Program-made: the position numbers and the translations under genes
From: Drancourtella massiliensis
Lineage (GTDB): Bacteria > Bacillota > Clostridia > Lachnospirales > Lachnospiraceae
DNA: 64,000 nt
NCBI RefSeq assembly: GCF_016900655.1
Contig: NZ_JACJKH010000006.1
Span: forward strand, 1-64,000
Reading direction: 5' to 3'
Notes under the pieces: generated by a model
What the model was told of the DNA's origin: nothing
What the model saw: the letters and a program-made list of their open reading frames with translations, nothing else
The model's database searches: none
Shown here: in pieces, positions 9,301-16,072 of the stretch
Numbering within the stretch: the stretch's first letter is position 1
Layout: each line of letters begins with the position of its first letter

Positions 9301-9532
9301 GGCATCTCCAAACCTTCTGGACCTGATTCTTGGACATGAGATTGACCTTGTCATCGATACTCCTCCGCAGGGAGCAGATCATGCAAGAGATGGATTTACG
9401 ATCCGCAGAAATGCCATCGAAACAGGTGTGACTGTACTGACTGCGATGGATACGGCAGGAGCACTGGTGACAAGCCTTGAAAATACCAATATCAAAGAAC
9501 TGGCTTTGATTGATATCGCAAAAGTTCAGTAG
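6332..9532 (+). CDS. carB: Carbamoyl phosphate synthase large subunit
   Basis: CarB makes carbamoyl phosphate from bicarbonate, ammonia and two ATP. The 1066 residues show the known internal duplication: two ATP-grasp halves each opening with a nucleotide-binding segment (VLVIGSGPIVIGQAAEFD near residue 10 and VLVLGSGPIRIGQGIEFD near residue 555), two PSYVLGG/PAYTLGG loops, an oligomerisation region between them, and a C-terminal MGS-like allosteric domain (residues about 940-1066) where nucleotides or ornithine bind in homologues. The ATG overlaps the carA stop by one base. A promoter for the next operon lies inside its last codons. Confidence 0.98.
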   Translation: MPRNQDIKKVLVIGSGPIVIGQAAEFDYAGTQACRSLKEEGIEVVLLNSNPATIMTDKDIADRVYIEPLTVEVVEELIRKEKPDSILPTLGGQAGLNLAMELDEAGFLKENNVRLIGTTSETIKKAEDRLEFKATMEKIGEPVAASLVVENVPDGVAFAEEIGYPVVLRPAYTLGGSGGGIAHDREEMVEILENGLRLSRVGQVLVERCIAGWKEIEYEVMRDGNGNCITVCNMENIDPVGVHTGDSIVVAPSQTLGDKEYQMLRTSALNIISELNITGGCNVQYALHPDTFEYCVIEVNPRVSRSSALASKATGYPIAKVAAKIALGYTLDEIKNAITGKTYASFEPMLDYCVVKIPRLPFDKFISAQRTLTTQMKATGEVMSICDNFEGALMKAIRSLEQHVDSLMSYDFSDLSDEELMEKLHIVDDRRIWMIAEALRRGVSYDVLYSITKIDKWFIDKFAIIVEMEKALKDGPLTPELLKEAKRIEFPDHVIASLTGKTEGEIHQMRMDNGIRAAYKMVDTCAAEFAASTPYYYSVFGSENEVEKTSGKKKVLVLGSGPIRIGQGIEFDFCSVHCTWAFKKEGYETIIVNNNPETVSTDFDIADKLYFEPLTPEDVESIVDIEKPDGAVVQFGGQTAIKLTEALMKMGVPIFGTSAENVDAAEDRELFDEILAKCKIPRPTGGTVFTAEEAKKVANELGYPVLVRPSYVLGGQGMQIAINDHDIDEFIGIINRIAQEHPILVDKYLMGKEIEVDAVCDGEDILIPGIMEHIERAGIHSGDSISVYPAQSISAVTKRKIEEYTRRLARALNVIGMINIQFIVCGEEVYVIEVNPRSSRTVPYISKVTGIPIVPLATKVIIGHKIREMGYTPGLQKEAEYIAIKMPVFSFEKIRGADISLGPEMKSTGECLGIAKTFNEALYKAFLGAGIKLPKYKNMIMTVRDEDKPEAVEIGRRFEALGYRIFATAGTAEALKEAGVKAISVNKIEQASPNLLDLILGHEIDLVIDTPPQGADHARDGFTIRRNAIETGVTVLTAMDTAGALVTSLENTNIKELALIDIAKVQ

Positions 9533-9538
9533 TATAAT
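9510..9538 (+). promoter_or_regulatory. Promoter of the Bce-type regulator operon, overlapping the carB 3' end
   Basis: TTGATA at 9510-9515 and TATAAT at 9533-9538 with a 17-base spacer. The -35 box lies within carB and the -10 box straddles the region just after its stop. Confidence 0.7.
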
Positions 9539-9559
9539 TGAAGACAGAACATAAAAGAG

Positions 9560-9591
9560 AAGCGCTATGGTTCATCCGGATCATAGCGCTT
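9560..9591 (+). promoter_or_regulatory. Perfect 10-bp hairpin in the leader of the response regulator
   Basis: AAGCGCTATG at 9560-9569 pairs perfectly with CATAGCGCTT at 9582-9591 across a 12-base loop that itself contains the palindrome ATCCGGAT. No T run follows, so it is a poor terminator for carB; it may be a partial terminator, an mRNA-stability structure or an operator. Confidence 0.5.
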
Positions 9592-9619
9592 GGTAATTTG
9601 ACAGCAGGAGGGAAGCGTT

Positions 9620-10294
9620 ATGTACAAAATTCTGATTATCGAAGATGATATGACCATTGCAGAAACCCTGGCATCCCATCTGACCCGGTGGGGATATGAG
9701 GTGAAATATGTGGAGGATTTCAAGAATATTCTGGAAGAGACGGCGGCCTGTTCGCCGCACCTTATTCTTCTGGACATCATGCTGCCGTTTTTCAACGGGT
9801 TCCACTGGTGCCAGAGAATCCGGGAATTTTCCAAAGTGCCGATCATCTTCCTGTCATCGGCGTCTGACAATATGAATATCGTCATGGCCATGAATATGGG
9901 CGGAGATGATTTTGTAGAAAAGCCGTTCGACCTGAATGTTCTGACGGCAAAAGTTCAGGCACTGCTGCGGAGGAGTTATTCTTTTCAGGGAAATATCAAT
10001 GTGATTGAGCATAAAGGCCTGATTCTGAACATGAGTGACGCTTCGGTTCTGTATGAAGGTGCGCGGATTGATCTTACGAAAAATGAATATAAAATTTTAC
10101 AGTGCCTGATGGAACGTGCGGGGAAAATTGTCTCCCGGGAGGACATTATCACGAAACTCTGGGAGGACGACAGCTTTATCGATGACAATACGCTGACAGT
10201 CAATATGACAAGGCTGAGGAAAAAGCTGGATAAGGCCGGCCTGCCGGATATCATTCTGACCAAAAAAGGAATCGGTTACATGATAAAGGAGTGA
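9620..10294 (+). CDS. OmpR-family response regulator of a Bce-type module
   Basis: A 224-residue cytoplasmic regulator. The receiver domain (residues 1-120) has the acidic pocket (IIEDD), the phosphoacceptor Asp52 in LILLDIMLP and the conserved Lys in VEKPFD. A winged-helix DNA-binding domain follows (residues 130-224, ending LTKKGIGYMIKE). It is followed 7 bases later by a short sensor kinase and then by an ABC transporter, the arrangement of BceRSAB/GraRS-VraFG modules that sense and resist peptide antibiotics. The ligand is unknown. The start follows AGGAGGG. Confidence 0.92.
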   Translation: MYKILIIEDDMTIAETLASHLTRWGYEVKYVEDFKNILEETAACSPHLILLDIMLPFFNGFHWCQRIREFSKVPIIFLSSASDNMNIVMAMNMGGDDFVEKPFDLNVLTAKVQALLRRSYSFQGNINVIEHKGLILNMSDASVLYEGARIDLTKNEYKILQCLMERAGKIVSREDIITKLWEDDSFIDDNTLTVNMTRLRKKLDKAGLPDIILTKKGIGYMIKE

Positions 10295-10301
10295 GAGAAC
10301 C

Positions 10302-11309
10302 ATGGTGAAAGGATATTTGAAAGACAGGATGCTGGCCTGGGCGGTTTTTCTGTTTTTTTACGCGGCATTGTTTCTGATCGGATATTTATATGATATTCCG
10401 ATGGAAAAGGTCTTTTATATAGCAGAGTTTACTCTGGCCGGAGCATTTCTCTGTTTTCTGGTGGATGTGACGAAATATGCAGGCCGGTGGAAAGAACTGA
10501 AGCGCCGGATCGAGACGATGGATACCTGTTCCGGAACATTTTATACATCACCTGGAGCGATGGATGCTCTTTACCGGCAGCTGATTGAGAAGATGGCACA
10601 TGAAAAGGAAGAGGTTCTGTACGAGGATGGACTCAAATATAATGATATGATGGATTACTACGGCATGTGGGCGCATCAGATTAAGACTCCGATCGCCGCC
10701 ATGCGGATTCTTCTGCAGTCCGGCCGGGAGAGTGAAGAAGAAAAGATTGACCGGAAACTCTATGATTCTCTGCAGATGGAGCTGTTTAAGACGGAACAGT
10801 ATGTGGAGATGGTGTTGTCCTACCTGAGAATCGGTGACATATCCAAAGATATGGTATTGACAAACTGCGATCTTGGGAAAGTGGTGCGTCAGGCCGTCAA
10901 GAAGTACTCCAGACTGTTTATCCTGCAAAAGCTCTCGCTGGAACTGGGTGAAATCAAGGAGACGGTGCTGACAGATGAAAAATGGCTCTCCTTTGTGGTA
11001 GAGCAGATCCTTTCCAATGCGCTGAAGTATACGAAAAAAGGAAAGATTTCCATCTATATGAAGGACGGTGACCATCTGGTGATTGAAGATACCGGAATCG
11101 GGATTTCCAGCGAGGATCTTCCGAGAATCATGGAGAAGGGCTATACCGGATATAACGGCAGAAAAGACAAAAAGTCCACCGGAATCGGCCTTTATCTCTG
11201 CAAGAAAGTGATGGACAAATTAAACCACGGGATTCAGATTTCCTCCCAACCGGATAAAGGAACGAAAGTAACACTGGATTTAGGGCGCCGGGAACTGGAT
11301 GTGGAATAA
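10302..11309 (+). CDS. Intramembrane-sensing histidine kinase (BceS-like)
   Basis: A 335-residue kinase with two short N-terminal transmembrane helices (residues about 12-30 and 38-56) and almost no extracellular loop, typical of kinases that take their signal from a partner ABC permease. The phosphoacceptor is His125 in WAHQIKTPIAAM; the ATPase domain shows an N box (EQILSNALKY) and G boxes (DTGIGIS, STGIGLYL). It pairs with the response regulator just upstream and probably with the permease downstream. In Bce systems the kinase is inactive without the transporter; that dependence is inferred here. Confidence 0.92.
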   Translation: MVKGYLKDRMLAWAVFLFFYAALFLIGYLYDIPMEKVFYIAEFTLAGAFLCFLVDVTKYAGRWKELKRRIETMDTCSGTFYTSPGAMDALYRQLIEKMAHEKEEVLYEDGLKYNDMMDYYGMWAHQIKTPIAAMRILLQSGRESEEEKIDRKLYDSLQMELFKTEQYVEMVLSYLRIGDISKDMVLTNCDLGKVVRQAVKKYSRLFILQKLSLELGEIKETVLTDEKWLSFVVEQILSNALKYTKKGKISIYMKDGDHLVIEDTGIGISSEDLPRIMEKGYTGYNGRKDKKSTGIGLYLCKKVMDKLNHGIQISSQPDKGTKVTLDLGRRELDVE

Positions 11310-11331
11310 GCGGGATTCTCTACCTTTCAAA

Positions 11332-11398
11332 ATCGTAAGGTTTGCGGATGGATTGTAAGCCGAATCGATGGAAAAGACCATCGGGGGTTGACTATAAT
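11332..11398 (+). promoter_or_regulatory. Regulator-dependent promoter of the ABC transporter genes
   Basis: A good -10 box TATAAT at 11393-11398 has no recognisable -35 box, as expected for an activated promoter. Upstream lie two direct half-sites, ATCGTAAG at 11332-11339 and ATTGTAAG at 11352-11359, 20 bp apart (two helical turns) and close to where an OmpR-family activator would sit. The binding by the adjacent regulator is inferred. Confidence 0.55.
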
Positions 11399-11442
11399 AA
11401 AGGCATAGAAAAGAACAGAATTTCAGAAAGGTGGAGAAGCAG

Positions 11443-12210
11443 ATGACGATTCTTGAAGTGCAGAATCTGAAGAAAACATATACAACACGTTTTGGAGGGA
11501 ATCAGGTAGAAGCCCTGAAAAATGTGACCTTTTCCGTGGAAGAAGGAGAGTACGTCGCAATCATGGGAGAGTCCGGTTCCGGAAAGACGACACTTTTGAA
11601 TATTCTTGCAGCGCTGGATAAGCCGACAGGCGGGCGCATCAAGCTGAAAGGGAGAGATCTTTCTACAGTGCCGGAGAGGGAGATCGCAACATTCCGGAGA
11701 CAGAATCTGGGATTTGTATTCCAGGATTTTAATCTTCTGGATACTCTTTCCATCCGTGATAATATCTTCCTTCCGCTTGTGCTTGCAGGAAGGAAGTATC
11801 CGGAGATGGAAAAGCGGCTGGAGCCGATCGCAAAGAGTCTTGGAATTTATGAGCTTCTTTCCAAGTTTCCCTATGAAGTATCCGGAGGACAGAAGCAGCG
11901 GACGGCGGTGGCCAGAGCATTGATTACCAAACCACAGTTGATTCTTGCAGATGAGCCGACCGGTGCGCTGGATTCCAGGGCTGCGGACGATCTGCTGAAC
12001 CAGTTTTCAAGGATTAATCAGACGGGACAGACCATTCTTATGGTAACCCACTCTGTGAAAGCGGCAAGCCATGCCGGCAGAGTCCTTTTCATCAAAGATG
12101 GCGAAGTCTTCCATCAGATTTACCGGGGTAATATGAAAAATGAAGAGCTGTACCAGAAGATTTCAGACACCTTGACGGTACTGACCACAGGAGGTGAGCG
12201 GCATGTTTAA
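11443..12210 (+). CDS. ABC transporter ATPase of a Bce-type peptide resistance module
   Basis: A 255-residue ATPase of the MacB/LolD/BceA type that powers the adjacent FtsX-like permease. Walker A is GESGSGKTTLL, followed by a Q loop (FVFQDFNLLD), the signature motif VSGGQKQR and Walker B LILADEPTGALD. ATG 11443 is preferred over an in-frame GTG at 11431 because that GTG is itself part of the AAGGTGG ribosome-binding site. The stop overlaps the permease start by eight bases. Transport of a peptide antibiotic or signalling by flux to the kinase is inferred from the module. Confidence 0.93.
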   Translation: MTILEVQNLKKTYTTRFGGNQVEALKNVTFSVEEGEYVAIMGESGSGKTTLLNILAALDKPTGGRIKLKGRDLSTVPEREIATFRRQNLGFVFQDFNLLDTLSIRDNIFLPLVLAGRKYPEMEKRLEPIAKSLGIYELLSKFPYEVSGGQKQRTAVARALITKPQLILADEPTGALDSRAADDLLNQFSRINQTGQTILMVTHSVKAASHAGRVLFIKDGEVFHQIYRGNMKNEELYQKISDTLTVLTTGGERHV

Positions 12211-14182
12211 ATCGATTTACATCCGGCTTGCATTCACCAACATGAAGAAAAACAAACGGTCGTATCTTCCGTTTCTGGTAACCAGCATCATCACGATCAT
12301 GCTGTTTTTCGATATGTCGATCATCATGGACAATTCCGGAATTAAAGAAATGCCGGGGGCAGGCAGCATGAGAAGCATTCTCGGATTTGGTACAGTCATT
12401 GTTGCAATCTTCGCGTGTGTATTTCTTTTCTACACAAACAGCTTCCTGATCAAGCAGAGGAGAAAAGAGATCGGCCTTTATAATGTTCTCGGAATGGGAA
12501 AGAAAGAGATTGCCATTATGATGTTCTGGGAATCCTTGATGGTCGGAGGCGCCAGTATCCTGGCGGGAATTCTTGGCGGAATTATCCTTGGAAGACTGAT
12601 GTTTCTTCTGCTCTATAAGATTATCGGATATCAAACATCCCTTCAGTATGAAGTGACGGGCAGCAGTATCAGCACGACCCTGATTCTTTTTGCGGTAATT
12701 TTTTTTGTAGCATTTGTATCCAATCTGATTCAGGTGCGTAAAGCAAATCCGATTGAACTTCTCAGAGGCGGAAATGTAGGTGAAAAAGAGCCAAAAACCA
12801 AGATTTTGCTTACCGTTTTCGGAGTCGTGACAATCGCGGCAGGTTATATACTGGCCAATATCGTAGAAAATCCGATTGAAGCGATCAGTGTCTTCTTTGT
12901 AGCGGTGCTCCTTGTCGTTATCGGAACATACGCGCTGTTTGTTGCAGGAAGTATCGCATTTTTAAAACTTCTGAGAAAAAATAAATCTTTTTATTATAAG
13001 GCGAAACATTTTCATTCTGTCTCCGGCATGATTTACCGGATGAAGCAGAATGCAGTAGGACTTGCCAATATCTGTATTTTGAGTACAATGGTACTGGTTA
13101 CGCTTTCAACGACAGTCGGCCTGAATCTGGGAATGGAAAACATAATGGAAAACCGGTTTCCGAAGGAGCTGATTCTGACCATTGAGCAAAGTAATGAAGA
13201 AACGATCCGGACTGTGGATACGGTAGTGGCGGAAGAACTGAACCGGCAGGGGATCCGGCAGGAAAACGGATACCGGTGTCAGTCTGTTTCCATGGTGACG
13301 GATAAAGAAAAAGATGGATTTTCCTTCTATGCGTTCGGCAGTCTCTTTTACCCTAACCGGGTGCTGGTACAGCTTGCTCCGGTATCATACTATAATGAGA
13401 TGATGGGAGAAAATCTGGAGCTTTCGGATCAGGAAGCAGTCATATACACTTCTTCCAAAACGCCTTATGGAAAGGATCATTTCCGGATTGAAGACACGGA
13501 TTTTACCATTGTAGAAGAGCCGGATGCAATTCCGATGGAAAAGAAGCAGAACTTCCCTGTAATGGAGTCTTATATCCTGTTCGTCAAAGATCAGACGGTC
13601 ATTAACAATCTGATCTCATCCCTGCCGGAATCCGGAGAAGTATCGATGGAATATTCCTATGGGTTTGATCTGACCGGAAGCGAAGAGAAAAAAGAGGCAG
13701 CAGCAGAGGCCATTACCAACAGGATTCAGAATGATTACGGAATCGGAGGATACCTGGAACTCCGGGGCGTCTATGAAGAAGATTTCCATATGTTTTACGG
13801 AAGCTTCTTCTTCCTTGGAATTTTCCTCGGCGGTCTGTTCCTGATGGCAACCGTACTGATTATCTACTATAAGCAGATTTCCGAAGGATTTGAGGACCGG
13901 AACCGGTATCAGATCATGCAGAAAGTCGGCATGAGCCGGCGGGAGGTTAAAAAAACCGTCAACAGTCAGATCAGGATGGTATTTTTCCTGCCGCTTGGAC
14001 TTTCGGTTCTCCATCTGGCAGCGGCATTCCAGCTGATTCGAAGACTTCTTTCGTCATTTAATCTGACGAACACAAACCTGATTGTTGCATGTACAATTGG
14101 AACGGTTCTTATCTTTGCGTTGATTTATGCGTTTGTCTTTAAACTGACGGCAAGAGAATATTATAAAATTGTTACCAGATAA
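12203..14182 (+). CDS. FtsX-type ABC permease (BceB-like)
   Basis: A 659-residue membrane protein with about ten helices: one near residues 25-40, three between 55 and 190, pairs near 200-260, then a large extracellular domain (roughly 310-520), and a C-terminal FtsX segment with three or four helices. The large external domain between helices 7 and 8 is the hallmark of BceB permeases, which bind the antibiotic target complex and drive the partner kinase. ATG 12203 follows AGGAGGTG; an upstream in-frame GTG at 12194 lies within that site. It forms one unit with the ATPase. Confidence 0.9.
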   Translation: MFKSIYIRLAFTNMKKNKRSYLPFLVTSIITIMLFFDMSIIMDNSGIKEMPGAGSMRSILGFGTVIVAIFACVFLFYTNSFLIKQRRKEIGLYNVLGMGKKEIAIMMFWESLMVGGASILAGILGGIILGRLMFLLLYKIIGYQTSLQYEVTGSSISTTLILFAVIFFVAFVSNLIQVRKANPIELLRGGNVGEKEPKTKILLTVFGVVTIAAGYILANIVENPIEAISVFFVAVLLVVIGTYALFVAGSIAFLKLLRKNKSFYYKAKHFHSVSGMIYRMKQNAVGLANICILSTMVLVTLSTTVGLNLGMENIMENRFPKELILTIEQSNEETIRTVDTVVAEELNRQGIRQENGYRCQSVSMVTDKEKDGFSFYAFGSLFYPNRVLVQLAPVSYYNEMMGENLELSDQEAVIYTSSKTPYGKDHFRIEDTDFTIVEEPDAIPMEKKQNFPVMESYILFVKDQTVINNLISSLPESGEVSMEYSYGFDLTGSEEKKEAAAEAITNRIQNDYGIGGYLELRGVYEEDFHMFYGSFFFLGIFLGGLFLMATVLIIYYKQISEGFEDRNRYQIMQKVGMSRREVKKTVNSQIRMVFFLPLGLSVLHLAAAFQLIRRLLSSFNLTNTNLIVACTIGTVLIFALIYAFVFKLTAREYYKIVTR

Positions 14183-14187
14183 CCGGG

Positions 14188-14222
14188 AAAGGGCACTGTG
14201 TTTGAAAATGCAGTGCCTTTGT
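14188..14222 (+). terminator. Terminator after the Bce-type permease
   Basis: GGCACTG pairs with CAGTGCC around a loop and is followed by TTTGTGTT, six bases after the permease stop. Confidence 0.65.
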
Positions 14223-14269
14223 GTTATGATAAAACCAGTTTGGAAAAGAAGCAAAAGGAGGGCAAGATG

Positions 14270-14620
14270 ATGATTACACATAAGGAAGAACGGGAAATTC
14301 AAAAGGCAGAGCACGCTTCCGGCGGTGCGGGATACATTCTCAAAGAAGCACTGATCAAAGGAGAGCAGCTTGGAGATGGCTGCGGCATGTTCAGCGAGGT
14401 GACAATCAAGCCCGGATGCGAGCTTGGATACCATGAGCATCATGGCGAAACAGAAACGTATTACCTTTTAAAAGGAAAGGGAATCTACAATGAAAACGGC
14501 ACAAAACGCGAAATCTGTGCGGGTGATGTGACGTTCTGCCCGGACGGAGAGGGCCACGGACTTGTAAATGACGGAGACGAGGATATCATATTTATCGCTC
14601 TCATCCTGAAAAAGAAATAA
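14270..14620 (+). CDS. Single-domain cupin protein
   Basis: A 116-residue cytoplasmic protein with one cupin barrel. Cupin motif 1 is visible in GYHEHHGETETYYLLKGKG (His, His and Glu ligands for a metal) and motif 2 in FCPDGEGHGLVN (His ligand). Small cupins of this type occur as isomerases, dioxygenases or sugar- or ligand-binding proteins, so no reaction can be assigned. AGGAGGG precedes two adjacent ATG codons at 14267 and 14270; the second has the better spacing. The gene stands alone between two terminators. Confidence 0.82.
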   Translation: MITHKEEREIQKAEHASGGAGYILKEALIKGEQLGDGCGMFSEVTIKPGCELGYHEHHGETETYYLLKGKGIYNENGTKREICAGDVTFCPDGEGHGLVNDGDEDIIFIALILKKK

Positions 14621-14638
14621 AAAAATCTACAGGATTTC

Positions 14639-14692
14639 CGCATGCGGCGGGCTGCTTTTGCAGCAGCGTTTTCCGCTGCAGTGCGTTTTTTT
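14639..14692. terminator. Branched terminator between the cupin gene and the convergent aminotransferase
   Basis: Outer CGCA/TGCG arms enclose two hairpins (CTGC-TTTT-GCAG and CAGCG-TTTTC-CGCTG) followed by a run of seven T on the plus strand. It mainly serves the cupin gene; the minus-strand aminotransferase ends at 14729. Confidence 0.65.
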
Positions 14693-14728
14693 CTGCAGAA
14701 TCATCTTTCGGGAGAAGAATTCCCGGAC

Positions 14729-15832
14729 TTATCGCGATTTTGCGAAAAATTCCTGGACTGCCTGGAGCAGTGCGGTATTCTGTTCCGGAAGCATCAGGCA
14801 GAACCGGAAAAACTGAGTTCCGAGTCCCTCGAAAGAGGAACAGTCCCGGATCATCAGCTTCTGGCGGATCAGGCAGTCAAAAAGACCGGATGCCGTGAGG
14901 GAAGGATCCAGAATCTCGACAAGCAGGAAGTTGCTGTCGCTCGGATAGACACGAAGAGCAGGAATTCCAGAAAGTCCTTGTATCATGCGGGTACGCTCGC
15001 CTGATATGAGGGCTTTTGTTTTAACGATAAACTCTTCCTCGCAGAACAGATGCTCTCCGGCAAAGGCTGCAACACTGTTGACACTCCACGGATTCTGGTG
15101 CGTCTTTACATGATCAAGAAAAACACGGTTTCCGGATGCACCGTACCCGAGACGGAGTCCGGGAGCAGCGAAAAATTTGGAAATTCCCCGGATTACCATC
15201 AGATTCGGAAATCTGGAGACAAGAGACATTGCAGAGACTTCTCTGTCAGCAAATTCCGCATAGGTCTCATCGATCATCACGAAGATATCTGATTTCAGGC
15301 AGCCTTCCAGAAGATCCGCAATTTCATCGGTTGAAAGCGCGCGGGCAGTCGGATTATTTGGATTGCAGAGAATCAGAAAGTCTGCATTGTGAGCCGTCAG
15401 AAAGTCAAGCAGATCATCCGTGTCAGGCTGAAAGAGGTGTTCCTTTTTCGGAAACCATGTTGTAAAAGAGATTCCGGCAAGATTCAGTTCCCTTTCGTAC
15501 TCCGAGTAGGAAGGACCGACCTGAACGGCACGTTTTCTCCCGGAGGACTGAATCAGCAGAGAAATCAGCTCGGTAGAACCATTGCCGACAAGAACATGGT
15601 CCGGGGAAATATGACAGTAGTTACCGATTGCCTGTTTCAGACCTGTATACTCCCGGTCCGGATAATGAGTCATCAGGCGGGAAAAATTCTGACAGACAAG
15701 TCCGGCTGTTTTCGCGGGAAAACCGAGAGGATTAACATTTGCGGAAAAACAGATAATTTCCTCCTGCGGCAGATGGTAATATTGCGCGACCTGCTCGAGA
15801 TCGCTTCCATGAAAAGCGGTTGACTGGCTCAT
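14729..15832 (-). CDS. PLP-dependent class I/II aminotransferase, HisC/CobD-like
   Basis: A 367-residue fold-type I PLP enzyme. The N-terminus (HGSDLEQV, then SANVNPLGFP) resembles threonine-phosphate decarboxylase and histidinol-phosphate aminotransferase. The PLP lysine lies in GISKFFAAPGLRLGYG, the pyridine-ring Asp in VMIDETYAEF, and the Asn of the cofactor site in LCNPNNPTA. No cobalamin or histidine gene is nearby, so the substrate is uncertain: L-threonine phosphate (CobD), histidinol phosphate or another amino acid. It is transcribed alone, divergent from the large DUF5717-like gene. GGAGGA precedes the ATG. Confidence 0.82.
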   Translation of the reverse strand: MSQSTAFHGSDLEQVAQYYHLPQEEIICFSANVNPLGFPAKTAGLVCQNFSRLMTHYPDREYTGLKQAIGNYCHISPDHVLVGNGSTELISLLIQSSGRKRAVQVGPSYSEYERELNLAGISFTTWFPKKEHLFQPDTDDLLDFLTAHNADFLILCNPNNPTARALSTDEIADLLEGCLKSDIFVMIDETYAEFADREVSAMSLVSRFPNLMVIRGISKFFAAPGLRLGYGASGNRVFLDHVKTHQNPWSVNSVAAFAGEHLFCEEEFIVKTKALISGERTRMIQGLSGIPALRVYPSDSNFLLVEILDPSLTASGLFDCLIRQKLMIRDCSSFEGLGTQFFRFCLMLPEQNTALLQAVQEFFAKSR

Positions 15833-15993
15833 AGTGTATGTCCTCCTAATATTTATGGTTACAAGTTAAGCTCGTACTCCGGAGCAGGCAGATACATCTT
15901 ATATGCAAGCATGCCGCTGTATCTGTCTGCTCCGAAATACTGTGTGAACAGTAACAACTTTTTTGACAAGTTTTGATAAATTTTGCACAGGCA

Positions 15994-16023
15994 TTGCCAT
16001 ATGACAGGGAATAATGTTATAAT
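15994..16023 (+). promoter_or_regulatory. Promoter of the three-gene DUF5717/HSP70-like cluster
   Basis: TTGCCA at 15994-15999 and TATAAT at 16018-16023, spacer 18. A second AT-rich region with TTGACA near 15964 lies upstream and may serve as an additional element. The 240-base gap between the divergent genes holds nothing else recognised. Confidence 0.6.
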
Positions 16024-16072
16024 TTCAATTATAGTATATCTGATAAAAAATGCAATGCAAGAGGTGGAAGGC

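Noticed and set aside
14642-15823. Plus-strand frames opposite the aminotransferase gene
   Set aside because: The minus-strand gene has clear PLP-enzyme motifs; the plus-strand peptides have none and no ribosome-binding sites.
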